Source: Flavobacterium sp. CF136
GTDB lineage: Bacteria; Bacteroidota; Bacteroidia; Flavobacteriales; Flavobacteriaceae
Length of the DNA stretch: 64,000 nt
Reading direction: 5' to 3'
Assembly: GCF_000282055.1 (NCBI RefSeq)
Contig: NZ_AKJZ01000061.1
Span: forward strand, 1 to 64,000
Below are positions 54,413-63,622 of this stretch, in pieces. How positions within the stretch are numbered: position 1 is the first letter of the stretch; every line of letters starts with the position of its first letter. The notes beneath the pieces are model-generated. The model searched no databases, had not been told where the DNA came from, and was given only the letters and a program-made list of their open reading frames with translations. A program made the position numbers and the translations under genes.

Positions 54413-57400
54413 TTATAATTTTAAAGTTGCTCCGAAACTGAACGTTCTCGAAGTTGGGTAAGCAGCGTAATCAATACCTATAGATTGGTTTCCTCCGTTA
54501 GGTTTTGGACTATTAACCAATGGGTCGTATCCTGTATAATTAGTAATCGTAACTAAGTTTTGACCTGTTACATAAAGTGTCAATCCGTTTAACCATCTCA
54601 AATTTTTCAAATCAAAACTGTAACCTAAACGAGCCGTATTTAATCTGATAAAATCTGATTTTTCTAGGAAAAGCGTTGATAAAATTGGTGAATTTGTTGC
54701 ATTTGCACCAGACTCATAATAACCTGTAGCAACGTTTCTGTCAGAAGCCAGATTATTAATATTTAAGGCGTTCAACCCTGTATTATTCAACAAATAACCG
54801 CCTGTCTGGCCAATGATTGAGAATGAAAAACTAAAGTTTTTATACTTCATATCACTATTAAGTCCGTAGTAAAAAGTTGGTAAAGCACCTTCAATAATAA
54901 TTCTGTCGCTGTTATCGATATTACCGTCTCCGTTTTGATCTTGAAATATATTTGCTCCATTTGCATCAAAACCAATATGCTTTAACAAATAGAATGACCC
55001 GGCAGCATAACCACTTTTGTAAATGTTAGCATTTACTCCGGATTGTCCAGGGCCTGAAATAGTTCCTGCCAAGATTTCTGAAACCGGTAAGTTTTCAACT
55101 TTATTGTTTAATGTTGCTCCGTTCACATCAACATTCCAGCTAAAATTTTTAGTGTTAATTATTTTTGTACCCAACATAAACTCAAAACCTTTGTTTACAA
55201 TTTCTCCGTCAATATTTACCCATATATCACTTGTTTGGCTTAAAGGCTGTGAAGGAATGTTTAAGATCGCATCCGTAGTTGTTTTGTTGAAATAATCAAA
55301 AGTTCCGTACAATTTATCACCCCATAAACTAAAATCTAAACCTAAATTGTATTGCGTAACAACCTCCCATTTTAAATCAGGATTTGCTGTTCTGGTTACA
55401 GTAACTCCGTTTACCAAATTCAAATCATCATACAAATAATATCCATCCGGGCCAGATAAAGAATAACTTGCCTTAGTAAGTTTATTTTGAACTTCCTGGT
55501 TTCCGGTTTGTCCCCAACTCGCTCTCAATTTTAAGTTGCTTACAGCCGTTACATTTTCTAAGAAACTTTCTTTAGAAATATTCCATCCTAAAGCAAATGA
55601 AGGAAAGTATCCGTATTTATTATTATCACCAAAACGAGTCGAACCATCAGCTCTCATCGAAGCTGTTAAAAGGTATTTTTCATTGAAAGTATAATTCAAT
55701 CTGCCAAAGTAAGATTGCAATTCGTTTTCCTGAGCAAAACCAGTTGTTCCGGATTGGGTTCCTGCATAACCGGGATTGATTGATGGTTTTACACCTGTTC
55801 CCTGAGCAGCGATTCCGTCAATACTAAAACTTGTACCTGATCTTTCGAATTTTTGATAAGAGAAACCACCCAAAGCTTCGATTTTATGTTTGTCCAATGA
55901 TACATTATAGGTTAAATAATGCTCTATTAATGAATTTTTTGAGTCCAGATTATTCTGAACATATTTTCCTATTTTATTTAAATCCGTTATGTTTGGATAA
56001 ATAGTCGTGTTTCTTTCAGACGTTGAACGATCCACACCAATGTTTAATTTATATTCTAATCCATTGATAATTCTGAAAGAAGTCTCTAAATTCCCTAAAA
56101 CTCTCAACGTACGCGTTTGATCCTCGTAAATACTTAATAAATAAGCAGGGTTATAATGCGCATTCATGTTGAAGTTTGTATAATTTCCATTAGCATCAAA
56201 AACAGATCTTGTTGGATTTGCCATCAAAGTATGTACGATCAATTGTCCGTTAGAACCACCGTCATCACTTACAGGAACTCCATTATCTGTAGTTTGACTC
56301 GCCGTAAGGTTCAATTTTAATTTTAAACGTTTGTTGTCTAAAAATGATTCCGCGGCATTAATCCTGCCGGAAAGACGTTTGAAATTACTGTTATGAATAA
56401 TCCCTTCCTGATCCATTTGCGAAACGGATGCATAATAATTCCCTGATTCTGTTTGTTTTGCAAAAGACAAAGAGTTATTTTTAGTAATTGCAGATCTGTA
56501 AATTACATCTTGCCAGTCTGTATTTCCACCATGATCAAAAGCAGGATCTTTAATAGCTTTTCTATATTCATCTGCACTTAAAACATCTAATTTATGAGCT
56601 ACTGTCGAAACACCCATATAAGAATCAAAAGTTAATGTTCCCTCCCCTTTAGAGCCTTTTTTAGTGGTAACCAGTACAACTCCGTTAGATCCTCTCGCTC
56701 CGTAAATAGCAGCTGCAGAAGCGTCTTTTAAAACGGTAATCGATTCGATATCATTTGTATTCAAAAAATTTAATGGATTTTTTGCTGATGAAGTTCCAAA
56801 ACCAACATTGCTTCCGGAAGGACTCACATCATCATTTGATAATGGTAAACCATCAACAACAAACAAAGGCGTACTACCGCTTCTGATAGATCCAACTCCA
56901 CGAATCGTAACGTTTACACCTGCTCCGGGCTCTCCACTTGTATTCACAACACGAACACCGGCAACTTTTCCCTGAATTAAATTATCTACAGAAACGTTAA
57001 CTCCCTGTTTAAAATTTGCCGCTTCTAACTGAGTAACTGCTCCTGTAACGTCTTTTTTGGATTGTTTACCATAACCAACTACTAATACTTCGCTTAATTC
57101 TGATGTATTTGGCTCTAACTGAATCGTCATGAAATTCCTTTGAACTGCTACCGTTTTAGTTTTATAGCCTAAGTAAGAAACCTCAAGACTCCTTCCTTCT
57201 GTAACTGAAAGTTCAAATTCTCCGTCAAAATTACTAATAGCAGCATTTTTAGTAGTAGCTTCCATTATCGTTACTCCCGGCATTGGCACACCGTTTTCAT
57301 CTACAATTTTCCCTTTTACTTTAATTTTATCAGCTGCTTTAACACCTGTCTCAGCTTTTACCACTGTTTTCTGAATCAAAACTAATTTACCATTGATGCT

Positions 57401-57697
57401 GTAATTGAAATTAGCTTTTTTAGAAAGATCGCTCAAAATTAAAGCAACAGACTCATTGGTATAATTCACCGTATAAACCGTATTGTCAGTAATAATGGCT
57501 TGTCCGTAACTAAATTTATAATCTGTTTGCTGGCTCAATTTTGAAAAAATAGAAACTAAAGTTGCTTTTTCTATTTTATTTTCTACTTTTAAATTTTTAA
57601 GAACATTTGTTGTACTGAAACCGCTTTGAAACGACAGTAATGTCAGGGCTAAAAAGAAAACTCTCTTTAGATTTAAATTGGTAAGTTTAAAATACAT
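54413..57697 (-). CDS. SusC-type TonB-dependent receptor with STN signalling domain (ECF cassette 2)
   Basis: Receptor of 1094 residues: signal peptide about 1-28, STN domain about 40-112 (LVSIFSKLSQQTDYKFSYGQ), carboxypeptidase-regulatory-like domain about 125-200 (GKIVDENGVPMPGVTIMEA), plug with LFVVDGLPLSNDD and GSNGVVLVTTKKGS, and the barrel ending in FGATLKL. The STN domain implies signalling to the FecR protein encoded upstream. The gap to fecR is 74 bases and holds a plus-strand hairpin. Confidence 0.95.
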   Translation of the reverse strand: MYFKLTNLNLKRVFFLALTLLSFQSGFSTTNVLKNLKVENKIEKATLVSIFSKLSQQTDYKFSYGQAIITDNTVYTVNYTNESVALILSDLSKKANFNYSINGKLVLIQKTVVKAETGVKAADKIKVKGKIVDENGVPMPGVTIMEATTKNAAISNFDGEFELSVTEGRSLEVSYLGYKTKTVAVQRNFMTIQLEPNTSELSEVLVVGYGKQSKKDVTGAVTQLEAANFKQGVNVSVDNLIQGKVAGVRVVNTSGEPGAGVNVTIRGVGSIRSGSTPLFVVDGLPLSNDDVSPSGSNVGFGTSSAKNPLNFLNTNDIESITVLKDASAAAIYGARGSNGVVLVTTKKGSKGEGTLTFDSYMGVSTVAHKLDVLSADEYRKAIKDPAFDHGGNTDWQDVIYRSAITKNNSLSFAKQTESGNYYASVSQMDQEGIIHNSNFKRLSGRINAAESFLDNKRLKLKLNLTASQTTDNGVPVSDDGGSNGQLIVHTLMANPTRSVFDANGNYTNFNMNAHYNPAYLLSIYEDQTRTLRVLGNLETSFRIINGLEYKLNIGVDRSTSERNTTIYPNITDLNKIGKYVQNNLDSKNSLIEHYLTYNVSLDKHKIEALGGFSYQKFERSGTSFSIDGIAAQGTGVKPSINPGYAGTQSGTTGFAQENELQSYFGRLNYTFNEKYLLTASMRADGSTRFGDNNKYGYFPSFALGWNISKESFLENVTAVSNLKLRASWGQTGNQEVQNKLTKASYSLSGPDGYYLYDDLNLVNGVTVTRTANPDLKWEVVTQYNLGLDFSLWGDKLYGTFDYFNKTTTDAILNIPSQPLSQTSDIWVNIDGEIVNKGFEFMLGTKIINTKNFSWNVDVNGATLNNKVENLPVSEILAGTISGPGQSGVNANIYKSGYAAGSFYLLKHIGFDANGANIFQDQNGDGNIDNSDRIIIEGALPTFYYGLNSDMKYKNFSFSFSIIGQTGGYLLNNTGLNALNINNLASDRNVATGYYESGANATNSPILSTLFLEKSDFIRLNTARLGYSFDLKNLRWLNGLTLYVTGQNLVTITNYTGYDPLVNSPKPNGGNQSIGIDYAAYPTSRTFSFGATLKL

Positions 57698-57736
57698 GAT
57701 TTAAGTTATTGGTTTTTCGATACTTAATTATTAATC

Positions 57737-57763
57737 GCAGTTGTTCTCAGCAACTGCTTTTTT
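57737..57763 (+). terminator. Plus-strand terminator-like hairpin in the fecR-susC gap (cassette 2)
   Basis: Perfect 7-bp stem GCAGTTG (57737-57743) with CAACTGC (57751-57757), loop of 7, then six T residues on the plus strand, opposite to the gene direction. It is in the same place relative to susC as the hairpin at 50402-50433. Confidence 0.65.
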
Positions 57764-57771
57764 ATTAGTTT

Positions 57772-58695
57772 TTAATTCACTTTTACTATCTCGTCATATA
57801 TATTGAATTTTAAGTTTGTGATATAATTTATTTGCTTTAAGACACTGTCCAGTGAAGCATTTTTTTCTATAAAAACGGTAACCGGCATAGTTAGCACAGC
57901 TTCATTTTTACACTCAAAGGCCACTCCGTATTTGTATTGTAAAATGGTAATTACTTGTTTTAATGTGGCCTGATTTAAGGTAATATCTGTTGTGTACCAA
58001 TTAATTGAAAGGGATTTATCAATTGGAAGTTTCATGAGCTTTTCACCAGTAAATAAAGCTTCTTCGTTTGGAACTAAATCTACGCTCTGCCCTTTTGCAG
58101 AAACATTTACTTTTCCGGTTACCACCATAACTTCACATTTTGATTTTGATAACTGAATATGAAAAGATGTCCCCAAAACCTTCGTTTTAATATTGCCGGA
58201 CTGAATAATAAAGGGATGCTCTTTATCTTTGGCAACTTCAAAAAAAGCGTTTCCTTTTAACAGAGAAACTTTTCTTTCGTCTCCATTAAATTGAGCGGGA
58301 TATTGAAATAATGAATTTGCTGCCAGATAAATTTTCGAGCCATCACTTAATTTGATAGATTTGGGGACATCTGATGTTTTAAATGTTAATTGCTTTTCTG
58401 CAGCAATATTCGGTTTATAGAAAAATCCTAAACCAACAAGCAAAAGAATACTGGCAGCAGCCATATATTTTAAATAAGGATTGAAAGTTTTCTTCTCCCC
58501 TATTCGAAGCTGGATTCCTTCATATATGTTTTGGGAAGCTTCATCACTGTTTCCCATCAAAGCATCATTCCATTTTGATTTTTGATATTCCGTAAAAGCA
58601 AAATCGTTCAATAAATTTTCTTCTGCTTTTGAGGCTTTATTTTGAAAACTTCCGTCTATTAAATTTTCTAAACTATGTTTAATTCTTTTTATCAT
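57772..58695 (-). CDS. FecR-family anti-sigma factor (ECF cassette 2)
   Basis: Anti-sigma protein of 307 residues from the ATG at 58695 (MIKRIKHSLENL); a longer in-frame extension to 58875 runs through a repeat element and lacks family similarity, so it was rejected. Cytoplasmic N-terminal helices, one membrane segment (YMAAASILLLVGLGFF), periplasmic FecR domain (KLSDGSKIYLAANS, KGNAFFEVAKDKEHPF) and C-terminal STN-like DUF4974 domain. It should receive the signal from the adjacent STN-type SusC and release the ECF sigma factor. The 283-base gap to the sigma gene is mostly a MITE-like element. Confidence 0.93.
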   Translation of the reverse strand: MIKRIKHSLENLIDGSFQNKASKAEENLLNDFAFTEYQKSKWNDALMGNSDEASQNIYEGIQLRIGEKKTFNPYLKYMAAASILLLVGLGFFYKPNIAAEKQLTFKTSDVPKSIKLSDGSKIYLAANSLFQYPAQFNGDERKVSLLKGNAFFEVAKDKEHPFIIQSGNIKTKVLGTSFHIQLSKSKCEVMVVTGKVNVSAKGQSVDLVPNEEALFTGEKLMKLPIDKSLSINWYTTDITLNQATLKQVITILQYKYGVAFECKNEAVLTMPVTVFIEKNASLDSVLKQINYITNLKFNIYDEIVKVN

Positions 58696-58700
58696 AATAC

Positions 58701-58907
58701 TTATTATTACCTGTTGGGTGTAATTGATTGAAACTCTTATTTGATATAAAAACAAATAGATCAAAAAGTATAAATTTGAGCAAAACATCTTTATACTTTC
58801 AGAAATCAATGTCATCCTGAGCGGAGTCGAAGGCTTTTTACTTAGAAAGGGCTTCGACTCCGCTCTGCCTGACACCTATTTGAATTATACCCAACGGGTT
58901 TATTATT
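58701..58907. mobile_element. MITE-like element with 8-bp target duplication
   Basis: Left end ACCTGTTGGGTGTAATT (58709-58725) and right end AATTATACCCAACGGGT (58883-58899) are inverted repeats matching at 15 of 17 positions. The flanks TTATTATT (58701-58708) and TTATTATT (58900-58907) are identical direct repeats, as expected for a target-site duplication. No ORF for a transposase is inside. The family 1 palindromic repeat (58811-58886) is contained in the right half. Confidence 0.6.
58811..58886. repeat. Interspersed palindromic repeat family 1, copy C (short)
   Basis: CCTGAGCGGAGTCGAAGG and CTTCGACTCCGCTCTGCC form a near-perfect hairpin; the end TGACACCTATTTGAATT matches the ends of the two copies at 4547-4646 and 4714-4815. 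Confidence 0.8.
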
Positions 58908-58977
58908 ACCTATAAGTACCGAAAATCTGAAATCGTACTATCCGGAAATATTATGAAACCATCAACAGAAAGTTATT

Positions 58978-59502
58978 TTAAAAATTTTGATGCAAAATAA
59001 CATAAGGAGCCAGCCACACCAGATCTTTCAAGCCTTCGCGCAATTGTTTCAATCCCGAAGAAATTTGATTTTTGACTGTTTGTTTGGATATTCCAAGCTC
59101 AGAAGCAATCTGATCTATAGACATATCCTGAAACTTATACATTAACAAAACTTCTTTTCTTTTTTCGGGAAGCCTGTCTAATAAAGAATAAAGCAGATCC
59201 ATAACTTCAGGATCAATCGAGGTAAAATTATCGATAATGTAATCTTCGAATTTATCTTCTAAAACAGTTTTGTCGAAACGATTATTCTGGTAATGTTTAA
59301 AAACCTGATTCTTTACCGCACGAAACAAATAGGATTCAATTGCAATTATGTCTAAATCGTCTTTTCTTTCCCATAAATCGATAAAAACATCCTGAACAAT
59401 ATGCTGCGCCAAGTCTTTATCCTGAGTCATCGTATACGAAAAGGCATTTAATTTTTTCCAGTATTCGGTATACGTTTTTTCAAAAATTTCAGGGTTTTTC
59501 AT
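58978..59502 (-). CDS. ECF RNA polymerase sigma factor (cassette 2)
   Basis: Sigma-70 family member of 174 residues: region 2 (about 10-75, AQHIVQDVFIDLWERKDDL) and region 4 (about 110-160, LPEKRKEVLLMYKFQDMSIDQIASELGISKQTVKNQI). First gene of the cassette; its likely targets are its own fecR-susC-susD genes. Upstream, GTGTAA and TTACAC half-sites spaced 12 bases apart lie at about 59528-59551, a possible operator. Confidence 0.94.
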   Translation of the reverse strand: MKNPEIFEKTYTEYWKKLNAFSYTMTQDKDLAQHIVQDVFIDLWERKDDLDIIAIESYLFRAVKNQVFKHYQNNRFDKTVLEDKFEDYIIDNFTSIDPEVMDLLYSLLDRLPEKRKEVLLMYKFQDMSIDQIASELGISKQTVKNQISSGLKQLREGLKDLVWLAPYVILHQNF

Positions 59503-59765
59503 AACAAATTGAGAGCTGTTTTATAGTGTAAAATAATAAAATGTTACACCAATGTTTTTTGTCTGAAGGTTAACTTTAAATTAAATAATGAATTCTTTTA
59601 CTGTAGTAATACTACATTTTTACAGAAGAAATGATAATCAGCTTGAGATTTGTTTTTTTTAAACTAACACAAAAACCAGATGCTCCTTTTAATTTAGTGA
59701 ACTCAAAAAGTAAAATCTTTTCTTCATATCCCCTATCTTTATACTAATACCAATCATTTCAAATT

Positions 59766-60836
59766 ATGACACGAATTCTGTTTACATTTTTAATTACGGC
59801 CATTGTAACTTACAACTCCAATGCCCAAAGTGGTGATTTAAAAATAAATCAATTGCAGGTTATCGGTTCACATAATAGTTACCGTCAGGCGATTGAAACT
59901 GATTTATACAATCTAATTCAGGCAAAAGATACTTCGCGTTCGCTGAAAGGTTTACAATACACTCATATTGGTATAACCGAACAATTGAATAAAGGATTGC
60001 GTAATCTGGAAATTGATGTTTATGCCGACACAAAAGGTGGAAAATACGCGCATCCAAAAGGATTGGATATTGCAAAATCTGAAGAAGCTTATGATCCGAA
60101 AGGATTAATGAATAAACCTGGTTTTAAGGTTCTTCATATGCCGGATATCGATTTTAGGACTTCCTGCTATACTTTTGAAATTTGTCTTCAGGAACTTAAA
60201 AAATGGTCAGACGCCAATCCGGATCACATTCCTGTTTTTATTACTTTGGAACCAAAAGATGGTGACGCCAATTTCTTCGGAACAAAACCTGAAGATTTCA
60301 CTCCCGAATTATTTGATGCTTTAGATAAAGTAATCCGTAAAGAATTAGGAAACGATAAATTGATCACGCCGGATATGGTGAGAGGAAAATACAAAACTCT
60401 TGAAGAAGCTGTATTGCACAACAATTGGCCGACACTTAAAAAAGCAAAAGGAAAATTTTTGTTTATTTTGGATAATAATGGTGCCAAAAGAGATCTGTAT
60501 GCCTTAAATCATCCATCATTAAAAGGACGTGCCGTTTTTATAAATGCAGAACCGGGAAAACCGGAAGCCGCAGCTATGTTCAGAAATAATGCTGAAGACT
60601 CAGAAATTGCCAATTTAGTCAAAAAAGGATACATCATAAGAACCAGGGCCGACTCTGATACCAAAGAAGCAAGAGCCAATGATTATTCACATTTTAATGC
60701 TGCTAAAACTTCAGGAGCACAAATTATTACGACTGATTATTATTTGCCAAGCACATTCTTTAATTCACCTTACCAGATTAAGTTTGATGATGGCAGTTAT
60801 GTTCGGGTTAATCCTGTGAATGGGGAAAAGAAATAG
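59766..60836 (+). CDS. Secreted phosphatidylinositol-specific phospholipase C-like phosphodiesterase
   Basis: Protein of 356 residues with signal peptide about 1-20 (ending SNAQ). The PLC-like phosphodiesterase barrel shows IGSHNSYR (His36), LEIDVYAD, and KVLHMPDIDF (His124), the pattern of the calcium-dependent PI-PLC C1-like group. It is predicted to hydrolyse a phosphodiester such as phosphatidylinositol or a glycerophosphodiester; GPI-anchor cleavage is a possible role. It is a lone plus-strand gene divergent from the sigma gene across a 263-base gap. No glycan-locus link is evident. Confidence 0.85.
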   Translation: MTRILFTFLITAIVTYNSNAQSGDLKINQLQVIGSHNSYRQAIETDLYNLIQAKDTSRSLKGLQYTHIGITEQLNKGLRNLEIDVYADTKGGKYAHPKGLDIAKSEEAYDPKGLMNKPGFKVLHMPDIDFRTSCYTFEICLQELKKWSDANPDHIPVFITLEPKDGDANFFGTKPEDFTPELFDALDKVIRKELGNDKLITPDMVRGKYKTLEEAVLHNNWPTLKKAKGKFLFILDNNGAKRDLYALNHPSLKGRAVFINAEPGKPEAAAMFRNNAEDSEIANLVKKGYIIRTRADSDTKEARANDYSHFNAAKTSGAQIITTDYYLPSTFFNSPYQIKFDDGSYVRVNPVNGEKK

Positions 60837-60885
60837 CCAAACTCCATGAATAAAATAATATAGTTCGGAGTTTATTAAAGAAATT

Positions 60886-61350
60886 TTATCTGATAATATC
60901 AGTATCAACCGGAATGTAACCTAAATGTCTGCTGAGGGATAAAATTTGTCCTTTATGGTGATATTCATGCGTGATTACGTGAGAAAATAATTTGAAGGGT
61001 TCCGCTGTTTTTTTTACGCCATTACTTTCATATTCGATTTCACTTTCTGATTTTTCCATTAATTCGAAAAAATCAGTCATGAATTGGTCCACATAAGCAA
61101 ACAATCTTATTACATCCTGAATATTTTCATACGCTTCGTATCGAGCATAAGTTACCTTTTTTTTCAAGGCAGTTTCCGCAATCCATAATTCATATGTGTT
61201 TGCAATATGCACTAACAGATTTCGTATACTTCCTCCTCTGCCAAAAGAAGAATTTTGATTTATGAAATCTTCAGTCCGAATTGTCTGGCAATATTCAAAG
61301 AGAATATTTCTTGATTCCTGAACAAAGGTATATTGCTTTTGAGCATACAT
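60886..61350 (-). CDS. DinB-family putative metal-dependent protein
   Basis: Four-helix-bundle protein of 154 residues without signal peptide. His48, His128 and His132 (motifs LVHIANTYELW and HVITHEYHHKGQIL) form the metal-binding triad usual in DinB/YfiT proteins, which include thiol-dependent transferases and many members of unknown role. The name comes from a DNA-damage-inducible gene, but no SOS box was looked for successfully here. Convergent with the PI-PLC gene. Confidence 0.85.
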   Translation of the reverse strand: MYAQKQYTFVQESRNILFEYCQTIRTEDFINQNSSFGRGGSIRNLLVHIANTYELWIAETALKKKVTYARYEAYENIQDVIRLFAYVDQFMTDFFELMEKSESEIEYESNGVKKTAEPFKLFSHVITHEYHHKGQILSLSRHLGYIPVDTDIIR

Positions 61351-61382
61351 AGCATGATTTATTATGTTTTGTAAATTTATCC

Positions 61383-62096
61383 TTAATCCTGTTTGAATGT
61401 TTTTAATGTTCCGTCATCATTAAATTGTATTGAGTATCTTTCGCGGCTTCCATTGATGGTTGTCGGATACCAACGGATTTGATTGTCCCAAATTGAAATA
61501 TAGACACTTGTTGCAGGTTTGGCTCCTTCAATTTCCTGCACTTTTTTATTGTAAATATCAGTTACTTTGGCAGCACTGATAAAATTGATTTTATTGAGTG
61601 AAATTAAACGGCTTTGAATATCATCTCTCACGGATAACTGAACAGGTCTGGGTTCGGACCATTTATTATCTCTAAATTCATAAGTATCAACATATTTTGG
61701 ATTTTCAGGATGCTGAAGCATAACATTAATAGTTCCATCATTATAAAAATACAGCGTCGAATAAATAAAGATTTCCTTCCCTTTATATTGAGGCAATTTT
61801 CGCAGTGCTTCTTCTGCTTTCTTCAATCCGTTTGTATTTGTCAAAAAATCTACTCCCTTACTCCCTTCACTTTCAACATGATGCTCTCTGAGAATGGTAG
61901 AATGAGTTTCCAGTACCGTTTTTATAATTGCATTAACATCGGGTTGTGGATTTTCCGGCGGTATAGGATTAGTTTTTTCTAATTCTTTATTTACCACTGT
62001 ATCATTCTTTCTAAATGTTTCGTTGATACTTTTAGATATTTGCTCACAGCTTAAAAATAGTGGACCGCAAATCATTAAAATAATTAACTTTTTCAT
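61383..62096 (-). CDS. Hypothetical lipoprotein
   Basis: Not recognised as a named family. The 237-residue product starts with a lipoprotein signal with lipobox FLSC (Cys17). A low-complexity linker (about 35-55, rich in Pro and Asn) leads to a mixed alpha/beta region; the end (WDNQIRWYPTTINGSRERYSIQFNDDGTLKTF) looks like a small beta-sheet. It begins 2 bases from the stop of the membrane-protein gene upstream, so the two are co-transcribed and probably act in the same process at the cell envelope. Confidence 0.8.
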   Translation of the reverse strand: MKKLIILMICGPLFLSCEQISKSINETFRKNDTVVNKELEKTNPIPPENPQPDVNAIIKTVLETHSTILREHHVESEGSKGVDFLTNTNGLKKAEEALRKLPQYKGKEIFIYSTLYFYNDGTINVMLQHPENPKYVDTYEFRDNKWSEPRPVQLSVRDDIQSRLISLNKINFISAAKVTDIYNKKVQEIEGAKPATSVYISIWDNQIRWYPTTINGSRERYSIQFNDDGTLKTFKQD

Positions 62097-62098
62097 TT

Positions 62099-63085
62099 TT
62101 ATTCGATGTTATTTAAATCGCTTGCAAAGGCGATCTGCATTGGATTTTCCGGGAGATAAAAAATCTCTATCAGTTCCTGTTTAGTAATATCGAGCTCAAG
62201 AAGTCCGACAACTTTTTTTAAGCTGTTTTTATGAACATGATGCTTAGTGTCTGTGTATTCAAGTTCAAAACGCATCATGGGCTGTTCATTAATATAGGTT
62301 CCGGTTTGACTAACCTTAATTAATCTGGCCTGTGTTCTTATTCCTTTAAACTTAATCAAAACCGAATCATCACTCAAACCTGATAATTTTCTAAATATAA
62401 ATTGCACAAGATATCGGTAAAATAAAAGCATCGTCGGGCAGATGATTAATGGATGCCCAAAGGACATAAAACGCCATCCCATACCATGGCTTTCGGTTTG
62501 ATAGGAAAAAACGTAATACCCAATTACCGCTGTCGTCAAAATTACCCAGCCTAAGATCCTTAAAACAAAACTTAGTACGTTTATAGTTGCTGTTGTAGTG
62601 GAAATAATAAAATACGGAAGCCGTTTCATGTCTCTATTGAGCAACAGACCTATTTTTTTTCCGGCTTCAAAACGGCGTTCATGAGGTTTAGCATCAGTAA
62701 TTGCTGTTTTATGTGTAATCTCGGTATCGGCCAGATTTTTAAACAATAATTCAAGATCATAAGTATTGTATTTTGAATTTGGCTTTGAAGTTTTTACAGC
62801 ACTTATAATTTTTGCTTCGCGCTGTACACCATTAATTTTTATTTTTTCTAAATTTCTCTTGGTGATAAAAATTTGTACTATCCATTTATTAAAATAGCCA
62901 ATTAAAAGAATCAGCCAGAGAATTATGGATAGTAAAACAAGACCTAGTGCCAGCCACGGATCTTTATCGTTCAGCGTGTTTATATCAAATTCACTATTGA
63001 TATTATAATACAAAAGCATAGGAAAAGGAATAGCAAAAAAGAGCATATAAAGCGCCCAGAATGTAACAGCAAGATATTTTTTCAT
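62099..63085 (-). CDS. Hypothetical membrane protein with internal duplication
   Basis: Not recognised. The 328-residue protein has hydrophobic helices at about 7-28, 46-68, 160-185 and 200-222. After each pair of helices there is a similar soluble beta-rich segment: one starts KINGVQREAKIISAV and the other KFKGIRTQARLIKVS, and both go on to a YDLELLF or RFELEYT strand. This suggests a duplicated two-helix-plus-domain unit. The style is like DUF3592-type proteins. First gene of a two-gene unit with the lipoprotein. Confidence 0.8.
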   Translation of the reverse strand: MKKYLAVTFWALYMLFFAIPFPMLLYYNINSEFDINTLNDKDPWLALGLVLLSIILWLILLIGYFNKWIVQIFITKRNLEKIKINGVQREAKIISAVKTSKPNSKYNTYDLELLFKNLADTEITHKTAITDAKPHERRFEAGKKIGLLLNRDMKRLPYFIISTTTATINVLSFVLRILGWVILTTAVIGYYVFSYQTESHGMGWRFMSFGHPLIICPTMLLFYRYLVQFIFRKLSGLSDDSVLIKFKGIRTQARLIKVSQTGTYINEQPMMRFELEYTDTKHHVHKNSLKKVVGLLELDITKQELIEIFYLPENPMQIAFASDLNNIE

Positions 63086-63125
63086 TCTTGTACTATTTTG
63101 AGGGTTACTAATTATAAAGTATTCC

Positions 63126-63162
63126 AGGTAAGTATCATTTTTTCAACTTTATGTACTTACCT
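63126..63162. promoter_or_regulatory. Inverted repeat upstream of the membrane-protein gene
   Basis: Perfect 9-bp arms AGGTAAGTA (63126-63134) and TACTTACCT (63154-63162) separated by 19 bases, 41-77 bases before the start at 63085 (minus strand). It could be an operator or a terminator-like hairpin. The rest of the 537-base gap 63086-63622 is AT-rich with only a possible gene remnant near 63430-63545. Confidence 0.5.
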
Positions 63163-63622
63163 AATAAATTCTCTATAAATTCTTACAACTCAAATTTAAA
63201 CAAAATATAATTGCTTTTTAGTGGTAATGATGAAATAAACAGGTATAAATACGCGCCAATTTGTATGATGTAATTGATATTTTTGAGAATTACAATTAAA
63301 ATTTAACAATTATGGTTTTCCGTAAAAAAGTTAAAAATTAAAATTTAATATTTGTTTGTGGTTAAACTAATTATTAGAAAATTACCTAATGCAATTTTAA
63401 AAAAAGCTACATAATATATGAGAAAGGTTTTCTGATTTAGATTCGAATATATTAAAGTCTTTAAAAGCCTGAATGATATACTGCTAAACGTTGGAAGATA
63501 TTGTGAGCGCAATTAAAAAAGGGGAATTAACTATCGGGAAAAGTTAAAGGCAAAATGTGTTCAGGTAAAAAAAACTGAAAGGAAAATAAAATAAAATCAT
63601 TATATTTGATTTTTGCAATCTA

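Noticed and set aside
57737..57763. Attenuator acting on the fecR-susC transcript
   Set aside because: The T run follows the stem only on the plus strand, so it cannot terminate the minus-strand gene transcript; antisense termination explains it better.
58696..58875. N-terminal extension of the FecR protein of cassette 2
   Set aside because: It is encoded by the MITE-like element and the palindromic repeat, has no FecR similarity, and the family start is at 58695.
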